Source of the DNA: Solenopsis invicta
Lineage: Eukaryota > Arthropoda > Insecta > Hymenoptera > Formicidae
Length of the DNA stretch: 64,000 nt
Direction of reading: 5' to 3'
Assembly: GCF_016802725.1 (NCBI RefSeq)
Contig: NC_052678.1
Location: forward strand, 4,628,501-4,692,500
Positions 13,733 through 25,082 of this stretch are shown here, piece after piece. The notes below the pieces were generated by a model. It saw nothing but the letters and a program-made list of their open reading frames with translations, ran no database searches and was not told the origin of the DNA. A program made the translations under genes and the position numbers. Every line of letters starts with the position of its first letter. Positions within the stretch are counted from its first letter, which is position 1.

Positions 13733-15741
13733 GCAGATGCGTCGCGCGTAATGACGACCTCTCGTACGAAATGCGGATAAACGATCGTTCGTTCCGGTTA
13801 GTCTGATTTCTGACGATAAATATTTTTTTTTCCACTTTCCGACTGCCGTCGGTATTCCGCTCGAGACTTCTCACGTCTCTTTTATCCCGATTACTAATTT
13901 GACTAGTCATCAGCGGATTGTCGCGAAAGAACACTTTTGAATTTTATCGTTCGCACGCAGTGATACAGGATCGTTTTGATGATTTCTCTCTGCTTTTTTT
14001 TACGTCTCTTAAAAATTTTATGACTTTAATTGGTCAATAAATTCATAGCGAATGTAGAAAAAAATTGCGTCGAGTCTAGCAGAGATTTGGACAGTTTTGA
14101 TAATCACGGTCCGGTTCGCGCGTTTTATGAAATAAATTTTTCTTACGCTTGAAAATTTACTGACGAGAAATTTTATTTCCTTTAACGTTCTATCAATATC
14201 GAATCTCGTCGCTTTGCCAATATTTTTCATGGCTTATTCGGCAAATATTTTCGATCTATAATACACAAACTAAAAACTGGGTCACTTCACTGATGCAAAA
14301 TGAACTACTACACCGGTAGAGAGAGAAAGAGAGAGAGTATTTCAATATTTTTACATTTACTAGTGCATTTGCAAACATGTAAATAATTTTTATAGGTACA
14401 CAAACCTATGGATATAACGAGATGAGTCGTTAAACACATAATACGTCATATTTCGATAAAAACAAATGCTATTTATTACGTGCTTCCCAAAAATGTTTAT
14501 TTTAATCATATGCATTTAATTATAAATACGTTACAATTTGTTTATGGATCCACGCATGGATACATGTGTTGTTTACGCGTCGCGAATTATATAAGCCGTG
14601 TATTCGCTACATTAACAAATTGCTTTTTCACTAATGGAAAGATTACATCAGCAGCAGATCATAGTGTGGATACAAGGGCTAGTTCGTCGAAGTAAACACA
14701 AATGCGGTACGAAGTAATACCACTGTTTGCTTAGTGTTTTACTCATGCACGTTTACAATTAATTAATTTGTTCGCTGTAATTAGCGTAAGTGTTCGGGAA
14801 TAAATCCAAAACGCATTGACACGCGTAGTTAGATAAACTCGCAATAATGTGACTCGCGTAACGTTGTATTCCCTCATCCAGAACTCTCGTTGCTCAGATT
14901 AACTACCACAAGATTAATCGCCAGTGTTTGCGAGACTCGTATTGTTACGTTGCGTGTGACGAATCGCAAACTTTTTTTCGGAAATTACGTTTCAATTATT
15001 AATTCCGCGTTTAATTTAAGTTCTTAACACAGGGAAATAGGGAAGGTAAGCGCGAAACGGGTCATATTTGCGCGTATTTACACAGCATATATTTATCTTG
15101 TTCTCTGAAATTATCAGAGAAGATCGCAGTCCCGTGTAACTTTTGCTGAAATATGCGATGTATTAAATTGTTACTTCTTTCCGTTCTCCTTTGCTAATTC
15201 TCGTTTATTAATTGGAATGTGTGCCGAGGAAAGCTCCGTCAAATATTCAAACACGACGGATATATTTGCAAGAAGTAAATTAGATATCACGAAATTGTAG
15301 AATTATACAAACGATAACAACGTTCTCGCGGTAATATCATTTAACAGCGAAAAATATATCAATTTATGATATAAGCGAGCATAAAACATACAAGAACGAG
15401 AAGGATATTTTATCCGAATAAAATTACATTTCTTGATATCAGGTTTTCTTTGAAGCGCTCGAAAGCTTCGAGGCAGTTTGTAAAAGGGTACGTTCCAAAG
15501 TATTTTTTTCCAAAGATTATTTTTTTATGCTCTTACCTAGACGGAATAATAAAATTTTTAAGAAAGTTATCAAGTTAAACGCATAATAAGACGTGCCCTA
15601 CAGCGCTTTTCTTAGTACTTGACTTGCGCATTATACAATAACGACGAATCCAGCTGACTCGCCAAGATCCTCACAATCGAGCAACGAGTCTCGCGCTTTT
15701 GTACGTAAGGAAACTATCATTCGCATTTCAATACCGGTTGC

Positions 15742-15764
15742 CCTCTCTCTCTCTCTCTCTCTCT
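15742..15764. repeat. (CT)n microsatellite
   Basis: An uninterrupted CT run of about eleven units, CU-type on the transcribed sense of heph. Confidence 0.9.
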
Positions 15765-17410
15765 TTCCTTTGGATGTGACGAGGAGACACGGCGAGGCTT
15801 TAAGTAATATCGATATCGATGCGAAAAGGCGGGTGTCGAACGCTCGAAGAAGAGAGAAAGGAAAGGGGGGGGAGGAAGAAGAAGAAGAAGCGAGCGTTGC
15901 GAATGCATCGATATTGAATTGAAAATGGATCGCGCGGAAAACGGAGAGGACGGGAGGAAACTCGTAGCTGCTCGATGGCGAATATAACCGCTATTCGCGC
16001 ATAAACATCCCTCCTCCTTCCTTCCTGTCCTGCGCCTTTCATTTCCTTGCTTGTACGTATCCGCCGCTTATACATATTACGAGCTCGAAAAATGCAGTTG
16101 TCGCGAAACCTCCCCTCCCCACGTCCATCTTCGAGACGATTACGAGACGATTACATTTGATTAATCTTCTCGCTGTTTCCTCTTCAGTTTCTTCCATCTC
16201 CCCCCTTCTCTCGCGGCAAATCAATTTTCTTTATATCTGGACTCGATTTCTATCTCGGCGAAAGTGCACCGTTTTTCCTCGTCGGCCGCGATAATAAAAC
16301 GGTCGGAGGACGAGCGCGGTAATACTTTTTATTAAGTTTTCCTCGATAAACGTACCACTTGACTGTCGCGGATGCGACTTCGCGACCCGAGTCTTCGGGG
16401 AATTTTCCTTTACGCCGAGTTGCGCACGAGGACGATTTAGAAATACGGGATTATTAATTTCATGAACACTCAAAGGAGAAAAGAATCCAAGCGAAATTCA
16501 CTGTGGGGTCTCAAGAGAGACTCCGCTTCTCTTTTTACCGTTATACGGTTATATTTTTATTTTCCGACGAAATTACAATATAAATTATTATGATACGTAA
16601 TACGGGTTATATGATGGAAGTTGCTCCATAAAAGTGTATTTATTAAAGTAAACGAAAGAGTCCAAATGAAAGAAGACATTTTTGCAAGCACCAATTGCCA
16701 TGGAGCGACGTAATTAAAACAAAATTATTGTTCAACTTTGCCCCCGAACCCATCCCCGTCTCTCGTTGAATTTTGTCGTCTGTTCCAAGTGTGTTTGCCC
16801 GTACGCGAGTTTCAGATATTCCATTACGACTTGCGCTCCGAGGTAAATATAAAAATGCTTTTCGTTCCTTCTTGCATGTTTTACCTTTCCGCGCATAAAT
16901 CAGAAAAGAATCTCGACATAACTCCCCGAGATCGGTTTTGAGTTAAAGTAACTGCGCAAACTTGGACAGTCGTGCATCCCCTTTTATCTCAAACAGTGCG
17001 GAAGATTTACTATAAAACGCTTTATAAAATCATATATACATTATAGCGAAGTAGTTAAGTAGTATAAGCGTATTACATATCAGACCTTAATTTGTTAGTC
17101 TCGCTAGAGATTTGGAGACTAAAAAGTAAGAGTGCTGACATTCATTTAATTATTTAACCAAATTAAACACAATTTAAAATGCATGCTTAAAGGTTCAATT
17201 ATCGTAAAACTTATAACAGTAAAAAACTTGAACTGGATCCAAAAATGACTTATTGTAGACGGAGGGTTAACATTGAAAAAAAAAATTAAATTTAAATTAG
17301 CAACTATATCACAGGACATATTTGCGTGAAAAATAATATTATTGATGTAAACGTTTGCTCTCTTTATATATTTATTTGAAACATCTGAAACCGGATAACT
17401 TCCAGCAACT

Positions 17411-17436
17411 GACAAAATCTTCTCTTCTCGTTACAG
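17411..17436 (+). promoter_or_regulatory. Acceptor tract of exon A rich in PTB-type motifs
   Basis: The sequence before the AG contains TCTTCTCTTCTC, which as RNA holds overlapping UCUU and CUCUU motifs, the preferred targets of PTB-family RRMs. A CTGAC branch-point-like motif sits 24 nt upstream of the AG. The acceptor assignment is strong. Binding by the gene's own product is inference. Confidence 0.7.
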
Positions 17437-17625
17437 GCGTTTCTTGAAATGGCAGACGAGAATGCTGCGGCGACCATGGTGACCTACTACGCTTCCGGCG
17501 TGGCCCAACTCAGAGGCAGAGCGGTCTACGTGCAGTTCAGTAATCACCGTGAACTCAAGACGGATCAAACGCACTCCAACAACGCGGTCAGTAGCCCAAC
17601 AAATGATGTCGCCAACACCTCTGAG
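17437..17625 (+). CDS. heph: Exon A of polypyrimidine tract-binding protein (hephaestus/PTBP): end of RRM1 and start of linker
   Basis: Internal coding exon, phase 0 at both ends. The acceptor is a CU-rich tract followed by GTTACAG, with AG at 17435-17436 and a CTGAC branch-point-like motif at 17409-17413. The translation begins AFLEMADENAAATMV and continues with YYASGVAQLRGRAVYVQFS and NHRELKTD. This follows PTBP RRM1 closely: the AF(I/L)EM core of RNP1 on strand 3, then a helix, then the YVQFSNH(R/K)ELKTD strand and start of the RRM1-RRM2 linker. PTBP proteins are RNA-binding splicing regulators with four RRMs that recognise CU-rich tracts. The 3' end is ambiguous. A GTCAGT donor follows 17586 (50 codons) and a GTCTGT donor follows 17625 (63 codons, as given here); both keep phase 0 into exon B. 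The open frame runs on to a TGA at 17821-17823, but that part no longer resembles PTBP. Identity is recognised from family knowledge, not a search. Confidence 0.93.
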
Positions 17626-17777
17626 GTCTGTGTCATACTTCTCGCTTCACTTCTTTCTCGCTTCACTAAACCCCGGGAACGGCTGCATGAACCACTACTC
17701 TATTCTCGCCGAACTAACTCTTTCGATTTTCCTCTAACACTCGTTCAGCTTCTTTTTCCCCTCTTCTTCTACCGCAG
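17626..17777 (+). promoter_or_regulatory. CU-rich tract with branch-point motifs and a strong unassigned acceptor after exon A
   Basis: This stretch directly after the exon A donor is dense in CTTC, TTCT and CTCT motifs. It contains two CTAAC branch-point-like motifs (17714-17718 and 17734-17738), an AG at 17747-17748, and a long pyrimidine run ending CCGCAG with AG at 17776-17777, followed at once by GTATCT. It has all the parts of a 3' splice site only about 150 nt from the donor, where no PTBP coding segment is expected. Confidence 0.5.
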
Positions 17778-17819
17778 GTATCTAAAAGCGAAAAACTTTG
17801 AAGTAACATCGGACCTCAC
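17778..17819 (+). other. Candidate 42-nt alternative (poison) exon downstream of exon A
   Basis: The segment lies between the strong acceptor at 17776-17777 and a CAC|GTGAGC donor at 17819/17820. Read in the phase delivered by exon A it gives VSKSEKL then TGA, so inclusion would truncate the protein after RRM1. If the AG at 17747-17748 is used instead, the exon is 71 nt, has no stop of its own in that frame, and would shift the frame into exon B. Whether either is used cannot be seen from sequence. It may also be chance. Confidence 0.3.
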
Positions 17820-19095
17820 GTGAGCGCTATATCAAAAATTACGTATCGATCCTGTAAATAACAGATTTTGATTCAATGAAATGTGTAATAATGCTTGAAT
17901 GTTTTACGTTCTTGACGGTGAAGGGAAACGAGAGTGTGCTCGACGTTGTACGTACTGTCAACGACGGTGACTTCGATGCCTCGAAGCGTCGGCTTCGAAG
18001 GCGGCAGGCGTGAAACGGGGAGGGTAGGGGGCGGGGGGACCTGTCGATACAATAATCATTAAGTGGGCGATCAAATTAGCTTCGACAGTATGTTATTTAT
18101 GCGGGTTAATTAATTAAGCCGATATTCGGCCCCTTATGCACATATCTTTGCCTAACCAGCGTGGCAAATATCGAAACGCTTGGCGCGACCTGTGCTGGGA
18201 CGCGCCACGGCCATTTCGCCGTCAAGTCAATCTAAACACTCGCGTCCGCAAACTCCGTTATAATTAATGCGTCCATAATTTATGAACGATCCCTCGGGCG
18301 CGAGCGAGCGCGACGTTCGTTTCATCCCCGCGCTCCCCACCAGACACCGGGCCCCTCGTCTACGTGACACACGGTCGCAACATACTACTTGCAACTTGCG
18401 CGTGTCATCGTGTACCGCTGGTCATCATCGGAACTAGTTAACTCACTGCGCGATTCGCGGCCGTGCACGGGCCGGGCCGGGCCGTTCCGAATGGAATTTG
18501 TCAGCGAATTAATTAGCACGCGAACTCAACTGGCGAATCAATGGAATTCAGTTAGAGCATTTGCGTTATTACGTAGCACGCGCCAACTTACGTTCCTTAG
18601 TACAGCAGAGTCTCCTTAATTTTGATCCTATGGGGCGATAACGGCGAAATGTCAAAATTGCTGAATACCCTCGCCGCAGCGCGAGCTTTCCGATCACTGT
18701 GCACTTGCGTAAGCGTAGTTGCGCGCACTAAACTTGTCGAAACTATAGCGTACGCGAGTGACTGCCCGAACCTATTAACAGTAATATCAATCTATTAATA
18801 GTAACATAATCTTAATATTACAATATTGCTCAACAATAGAACTGTATTATATCACGCAAATAATATTACTGAGTAGAAACTATATAATAATGTATTGTGA
18901 TATTATATGAGGTTATATTACTGGCGAGAAGTGTTCGTAACATCGCTATGTGTGTGTGATACGTGTTACACTAAATACAATTGAATGAAGATGCGCGTTA
19001 TCTAACGAATTATGTCCCGCCTATTATGATGAAAAATATTTGCGAAATATGTGGGTTGAAAAATGTGCAAAGATTGCAGAGGGAAACGGTTTACC

Positions 19096-19586
19096 GATTC
19101 TGGTACTCTGCAAATTTTGCTCAAACTCATGAAAATCTTGAAGTAATTATATTCAATTTGAGTGATTTCAATTCAAATATTTAACGCGTTAATGTTACCA
19201 CATTTATTCTGGAAATTTAATATTTTTAATCCGATTGCATCGAAAAGAATCTTTTAAAGAAAAATTATGACAGTCGCGTTGGAAAATAAACTGAATCATT
19301 CTGAAATGGTGGAGTTACATATTAAAATTCAAACAAGACGTGCCAACAAATTAAAAAAAAAAAAACACCGCACTGGCTGGTATTCAAAGTCGCAAACAAT
19401 TTTCAATCTTTGTTTGAAAGAAAACAATGAATCTGTAATTAATTACTTTCCATCAAAGGTTGAAAATTAATTATGGCTATGAATACCGGCTTAAGTATCG
19501 TTTGATCTGAAATCGCTCAAATCGAATATAAGTAATCTCAAGATAGAGTTTCATGAGTTTGGACAAAATTTGCAGGTGCCAGAATC
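19096..19586. mobile_element. Fold-back element with ~80-bp arms
   Basis: The left arm (19096-19178) contains GATTCTGGTACTCTGCAAAT, TTTGCTCAAACTCATGAAA and TTTGAGTGATTTCA. The right arm (about 19504-19586) is its imperfect reverse complement (TGAAATCGCTCAAAT ... TTTCATGAGTTTGGACAAAA, TTTGCAGGTGCCAGAATC). The interior is about 325 bp and holds no protein I recognise. Short open frames inside (18981-19184, 19267-19470) look accidental. Confidence 0.65.
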
Positions 19587-21964
19587 AACTTTCATAAATC
19601 CTCCTCTTTTAACGAGAGTCTACTGTATTATTACGTTCGTTTCCTCAAGTCGGGATTAACGCTTACCTCTTCGAACGTTTTCTCTAAAGATTCGCGGTCC
19701 CGAAACGTGATCAACGTGGAACGTTCCCACATTCGGAAATCCGGCGAGAACGATAACAGCGACGATTCCGAAGCGAGCGCACGTGCTCGATGAATCCGCG
19801 GCGCGCGGCGCGTCATTGTCTTCTCGCCGTCGTCTTTCGAGTCCGCCGCGGGAGAATTGAGAGCGACGTCGAGCGAAGCTAGTGTTATCGTTAACCAGCC
19901 CCGCCAATTCGACGTCGTAACTCCGTAAGTTTCCCGATGCCACCACCGTGTCGGTCTGTCTACCTCCCTCCCGAGGACACCCTCCTCTGAGTTACCGAAC
20001 TGCCGTTGCCGCTCCCAGGGGGGCGCAACTTCGCGGTGAAAACGGACACCGATCCCACGGGGAATCCTCCGGGAAAGTTTCACGTGTATCGGGACGACGG
20101 CTGGCGGGGGGGGGCGAGGTGGTGATGGTCCGCACGAAAAATAATAAATAAAGGAGTAAATAGCACGGCGACGCGCGCTTCGTCGCCGCCGATGCTTTTT
20201 CTGACACGCGGAAACTTTCCGCACACGTGACCGTGGAAACTTTACAATCCATGGGATTTACAGAGCCGCGACGCGCGCCGTTTTACCCGGGAACAAAATT
20301 TATCGTAATTCCAGGAAATTTCTACACGCAAATCTTGCATCACACCCTTTCTGTGTGTATCACGATGTTATCGCGCTCTTCATGCTTAAAATCATAAAGA
20401 GGCAATCATAAAACACATAAAACTAGAAAAAGTTAAATGAGAGAGAGAAAGAGAGACTCTTTTATGTACTTAGTGCCACCTGTTTTAGTACTTTTTTTAT
20501 TTCTAGAAAATATTAGAAGTCATTTCCAACTCTTGCTTCGTAAAGATTCAATTTTTAACGATTATTTATTTTATATACTTTGATGATTTTTACTTCAAGC
20601 CCGTAGAGGAAATGTCAAGTATACTTGCTAAATTTATTATCGCTTATTTATTTGCAATATTAAATAAATGGTTTAACTTGAAATGAAATTCTCTTTAAAT
20701 GAAAATGAATGAATCAAACGGTTGAAAGTTATATTATAAATAAATATATATAAAATTTTTACTTAAATATACTTGTATATTTAAAGTCTTTCTCCAATTA
20801 TCGTTACTAAAATGTTACTGAGAGAAAAATCTATATTTATATTAAAATAACATTAATATAATCCTTGATTGTGACAATGAACATGGATTTGGCACTCAAA
20901 AAGATATATACAATAATTTCTGAATTTAGTAATTAATAACAATGAATAATTTAATAATCATTTATTCGAGAATAGAGGAATATTTCAGCTTTATATTTTT
21001 ATTTTCGTTCTAACTTGCGCTAAATAAAAAAACTCGAACGCAGTCTATAAAAAAAATACATCTTCCAAGCGTTTTTAGCGAACTGTAATTTTATCATTCG
21101 TATATTTTTATAACTCGTATTATTTTTAACTTTAAATACTCCGTTCGACGATGATGGTTAACGCCAGAAGCTAAAATCGGTTAAACCACTCAAACTCGTA
21201 TATAAAAGTGATATTAAAATTGGCTAACTTTCTTGAGTAAAGAAAGAGAAAGAAAACGCGTCGAGGCGAGAAGGGGCGGGGAGCTTTCGAGAGAGATGCA
21301 AAGATGGTCGGTGGAGGATTTCACGGCGTTCATTCCCTCTACGGTCAAACGATTTCTCGCCGGGCATCCAGACTGACAAACGACGCCGAAAAAGCAATCG
21401 CCGTGAAAGCCTCGGCGATGCACCGTATCGTGCATCGGCCTCTGTCTCTACACGGGCGACGATGATGCTGGAAATTTTGCGGCCCGAACGCAAGACAAAC
21501 GTCGCGCCAACCGTGCTCGTGTCGCCTGGAACAGGAAATCAATTTTATATGAACGAAGAAACAAATCCGCGTCGACGGCTGTCATGAAACCCGCGTCAGA
21601 GTCACGCTTTTCATTCTCGATTAAAATATCGTTGCGCATTTTCAACGTAAGACAAATGACTTGTACGAATCACATCAGTTCATTCTCTCGTATTATGTTG
21701 TGTGCGACGTAAATCTTTAAAAATTATATTTTCGTTTTCCGATATTGACATTATTCACGTTTTTTTTTTTTTGTTTAATTTTTGATACGTATAAACTGGT
21801 ACATTGAAAGAAAACAATACAACTACTATAATTTCTCTGCAATTTGTAGTCATTTTTTGGACTATTTATAATTTTATTATATTTATATATTTTAACCGCA
21901 AATTATAGCTTAGTTATTATAGTTATTATATATTACTATATAAATAGTAAGCAAATTCTAAAAG

Positions 21965-22631
21965 ATAGTTATTTACTATAATTGTGATGGTATTTACTAT
22001 ATAAAAATTTATTTTTTTTTACCATCCATATTTTGATGTTTTACTAAATTAATTTTGAGATTATTTAAGAGATTATATAATTTAAATAATAGTAAAATTT
22101 TTTCACACAATTAGAACTATAAACACAAGATTATTATTATTAACATCATTCAAAAAAATATTTAGATAGATTTCTTGGTGTCACAAGAAAAAATTTCTCA
22201 CTTGTACACTTTATTGCAGCGTTTTAGCAATATCCTCTCTAAAAAATTTGTATCTCATTGCCAGTTATACAGTCAAATTTTATAACAAGTACTATTGGCC
22301 TTAACATGAATAGACGCCATGAAAAAAATTTTTTTCCGTTTTTCACAAACACTTCAGATATAAATGTCTGTCTCTGTTTATTTTTATTATTTATCTACCT
22401 TAGTTAATTTTTTACAGTCAGAAAATTGTGGCTGCGTACTTGCAAGACCATTTTTTTTTAGTGCAGTAATAACTATAAAAATGGAGCTCCATAAAATTTT
22501 GCAATGCAATTATAGTGACAAATACCAAGCACTTTTTTCTCGTACTTGCGCAATCGATAAGAAAAGCGTAGACTTTGCTACTACTTTTCTTGTCGATTGC
22601 GTAAATATGAGAAGTATTTGCTAATATTTGC
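21965..22631 (+). repeat. Dispersed AT-rich repeat, copy 1, with a 3' long hairpin
   Basis: The segment 21965-22155 (TAGTTATTTACTATAATTG ... AGAACTATAAACA) and the segment 22462-22545 (AATAACTATAAAAATGGAGC) align in order with 61652-61920. About 300 bp between them (22156-22461) is absent from the other copy. The 3' end is a long hairpin (22520-22631). Short open frames in both directions over the hairpin are an effect of its symmetry. Confidence 0.5.
22520..22631. repeat. Long near-perfect hairpin
   Basis: The core stem pairs 22546-22571 (TTGCGCAATCGATAAGAAAA...) with 22578-22604 (...TTTTCTTGTCGATTGCGTAA) across a 6-nt loop. Weaker pairing extends outward to about 22520 and 22631. This could be the fold-back end of a transposable element or a precursor-microRNA-like structure. 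The repeat context favours the first. Confidence 0.7.
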
Positions 22632-22762
22632 AAGGGAAATGAGCAGTCGTGGACTTATAGAAGTCTTCCGATATCGATTACTCATATAATAATCGGAGAT
22701 AAAGGCCAAGTCAAGACGAAAGGTCAGCAAAGGCATGAAACAGCTAGGAGACATCAAATTCA

Positions 22763-22763
22763 C

Positions 22764-22792
<29 letters not shown>
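22763..22792. repeat. (GA)n microsatellite
   Basis: A GA run with an AAG interruption. Confidence 0.85.
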
Positions 22793-22794
<2 letters not shown>

Positions 22795-23831
22795 ACGAGA
22801 GAAGGGGAATGTATAAGTTAAAACGCAACAGCCTCTGGGGGTGATGTGTCGTTAAGTAAATATCCGGTTAGCGAACTCGTTTAATAAAGACGCCATGCAC
22901 CGTGGCGTCTCGGCATTGTTTAGTAATTAATTTAGTACCAAGCTCGCTGCCCCGCAAGCGAGTAACCACGCTGTTTAGAGGAATGAGTGAGATAAAAATA
23001 AATATTTCGAGGTGTCAAGAGAGAGAGTGAGAGAGAAAAAACGCAAGAGCATTATAACGTGGCGGCGTTGCGTCCAGAAATAGATTATTGTCAAGGGAGA
23101 TCTAATTAAAACCAAATTAAATACCATTGAAGTAAACCGCGCGAGCAATTAGACGCTTTCAATTACGCGAATGTGCAAAATTACATGGAAATTGAAATAA
23201 TATTGATACATCGTTCGAATAACAGATACCGTGAAATTACGTTGAAATTGAAAATATGTTTTAATAATAGGTGCTCTGAAGACCGAACTTAACATTATGT
23301 CGCCTTGGATACATCAACCTTTATTCAATTTTTCAAACGTAAACGTCAGCCCGATACGAACTGTCACATAGCCTCGATACGTCTCGGCGAATTCGATTTA
23401 GCTATTATAAGTTGCTCTGCATGTATTTCCAGAACGATTTGTTTTCACGCGGTTGACAAAGTTTTGGTAGTCCCGTCCGTGTCAGCTTCGCGCAGTCCAC
23501 TTTTAACCTCTCTAAATGTACTTTTCCTCCGAGTTTACGAGAACGCGAAGAGAGCTTTCCGTCGTTCGCGCAGTCTAGAAACCTGTGTCCGGGATTAAGA
23601 GATATTTTTAAGTGGCTTCTCATCCGTCGCGCAATACCGCCTCTTTCCCCCCGTTCCATGTTGGTTGGCCATTTGAATTAATTTAGATATTCCCGACTGC
23701 TTTTATCACCACACTCGTCCTCGGTCGAATGATTTCGCTTTTGTGTTCGGGACACCGACGAGATTTAATTTGGACGCGGCACGCGCGTAAATGGCTTGGC
23801 GTGCATCGCGAGCGAAATTTCACGGTGATAT

Positions 23832-23851
23832 ATCTATTTATATAAATAGAT
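23832..23851. repeat. Perfect 20-bp palindrome
   Basis: ATCTATTTATATAAATAGAT is exactly self-complementary. Confidence 0.85.
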
Positions 23852-24277
23852 GTGTGCTATACGAGGAAAAACGAGGAGCGCACGAACTTGGAGAAAACGA
23901 GAAAATTTGTCACTGTTCTTCCCATCGGATCGATACACGTCGCTTATGTTGCAATGCATTTATTTATAATACTTGTTAATTCGGTGTTGTTAAAAAATTT
24001 ACGACAAGCGACGTCAACTTTCGAGGGCAAAAAGGTAAAAAGCATTTCGGAGTTTGTAATTGTATAACGGGCTACACAAGCTACACAAAATATATTTCGG
24101 ACGATGTTTTATGCTGCAACCTCTCGGCGCTAATTGATATTTATTCCGCCATACTTTTACGTATCATTGTCAAAGCTAATAAATATGGAATAATAACCGT
24201 AAACCGCAGAGCTTTTCCGCGCCGGTTATTTGTTTTTACATATCCGCGGGCCAAAAAATCCCTCAATGGCGTGTTTG

Positions 24278-24336
24278 AAACTAAACGTTCATCTTTTTTT
24301 TCGAATATTTTTTTCCCAAAAATATTCGAACGTTTA
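24278..24336. repeat. Short perfect hairpin
   Basis: TTCGAATATTTTT (24300-24312) and AAAAATATTCGAA (24318-24330) pair across a 5-nt loop. AAACGTTC (24283-24290) and GAACGTTT (24328-24335) add outer pairing. Confidence 0.75.
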
Positions 24337-25082
24337 ATTTTATATCTTTTGGAAATCACGAAGGAGAACCGATTTTTGCCTTATTTAATTTCTACAAAAT
24401 TTTCCGAATCCATGTTTTTCATCTCGTGGTATTTTTATTATAATACATATTCAAAGAAGGTTGGTTTTCGTACGCGACGAATTACGTGCACGCCTTTGAC
24501 GGATGCGCGCGCGATGAATGGTCAAGCACGAAAATGTCCCTCCGAGTCTTCGCGTTTCGTCAGTCGCGCCAGGCCCGCGCGCGGAAATCCGTGGAAAAGC
24601 TCGTCGCGATAGGCCACGCGCGCGGAAAATTTTTTATCACCTCGCGCGACGGACTCCTGCCGGTCTCTTGATACTTTTAAAACAGATTCCGCGCTCGTGC
24701 GGCGGTCGTAACAAAAGCCGGCGACGATGGTGTGCCTGTGCGCGAAAAAGAAGGCGCTCGCCGCGCCGACTAATGGTTTTTCCCGACGAGGAAACTTTCG
24801 GTAGCCTTTAGTAGTCGGTCGCTTTTACTAACTGAACCCACGCGCGGCGGGAAGCTCCGTAAAAGGCAGCCTCGTGTCCCGCTATAACGACGCGACATAA
24901 TTCTGCTTTACACCGTCGGCGAACGGCGGCGGTCCTCGACGGCGACTTTTTTTTCCTCCCTGTTCTCTCTTGAAAAACTTTCCATCGGCGGGGAGAAAAT
25001 AGAAGAAAGAAACGGTGTCAAGCCTTTTGTCGGACAATTCTGATATGCGCTTATGCGTCGCGTATCAAAGCGCGGTCGTGGG

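Larger units (their letters stand above)
1..17436 (+). other. heph: Intron of heph upstream of exon A (3' part; starts before the window)
   Basis: No coding exon was recognised here. I looked for the preceding PTBP segments (first half of RRM1, ending in an LKGKNQ-like motif) and saw none. GC-rich, CpG-rich blocks (about 1140-3120, 5500-6120, 7380-7620, 9460-10450, 12400-13800) alternate with AT-rich blocks (about 380-720, 3830-5400, 14000-15600). Open frames in the GC-rich blocks overlap on both strands and show no recognisable domain. Contents are a TTAA-flanked MITE (2229-2482), a fold-back element (4191-4863), TTCG/GTCG and CT microsatellites, a GT/CA-rich patch (7390-7470) and small direct repeats. 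The last 28 bases carry branch-point and acceptor signals. An undetected 5' non-coding exon or alternative promoter cannot be excluded. Confidence 0.75.

Noticed and set aside
17626..17823. Coding continuation of exon A to the TGA at 17821
   Set aside because: The residues after TSE do not resemble PTBP and the DNA turns into splice-signal-like CU-rich sequence. It would be translated only if the intron were retained.
19631..20224. 197-residue minus-strand open frame
   Set aside because: It lies in a GC-rich block where several frames on both strands are open together. No family motif or splice context was seen.
22364..22633. Paired open frames on both strands with similar peptides
   Set aside because: The similarity of the two peptides is caused by the inverted-repeat hairpin, not by coding.
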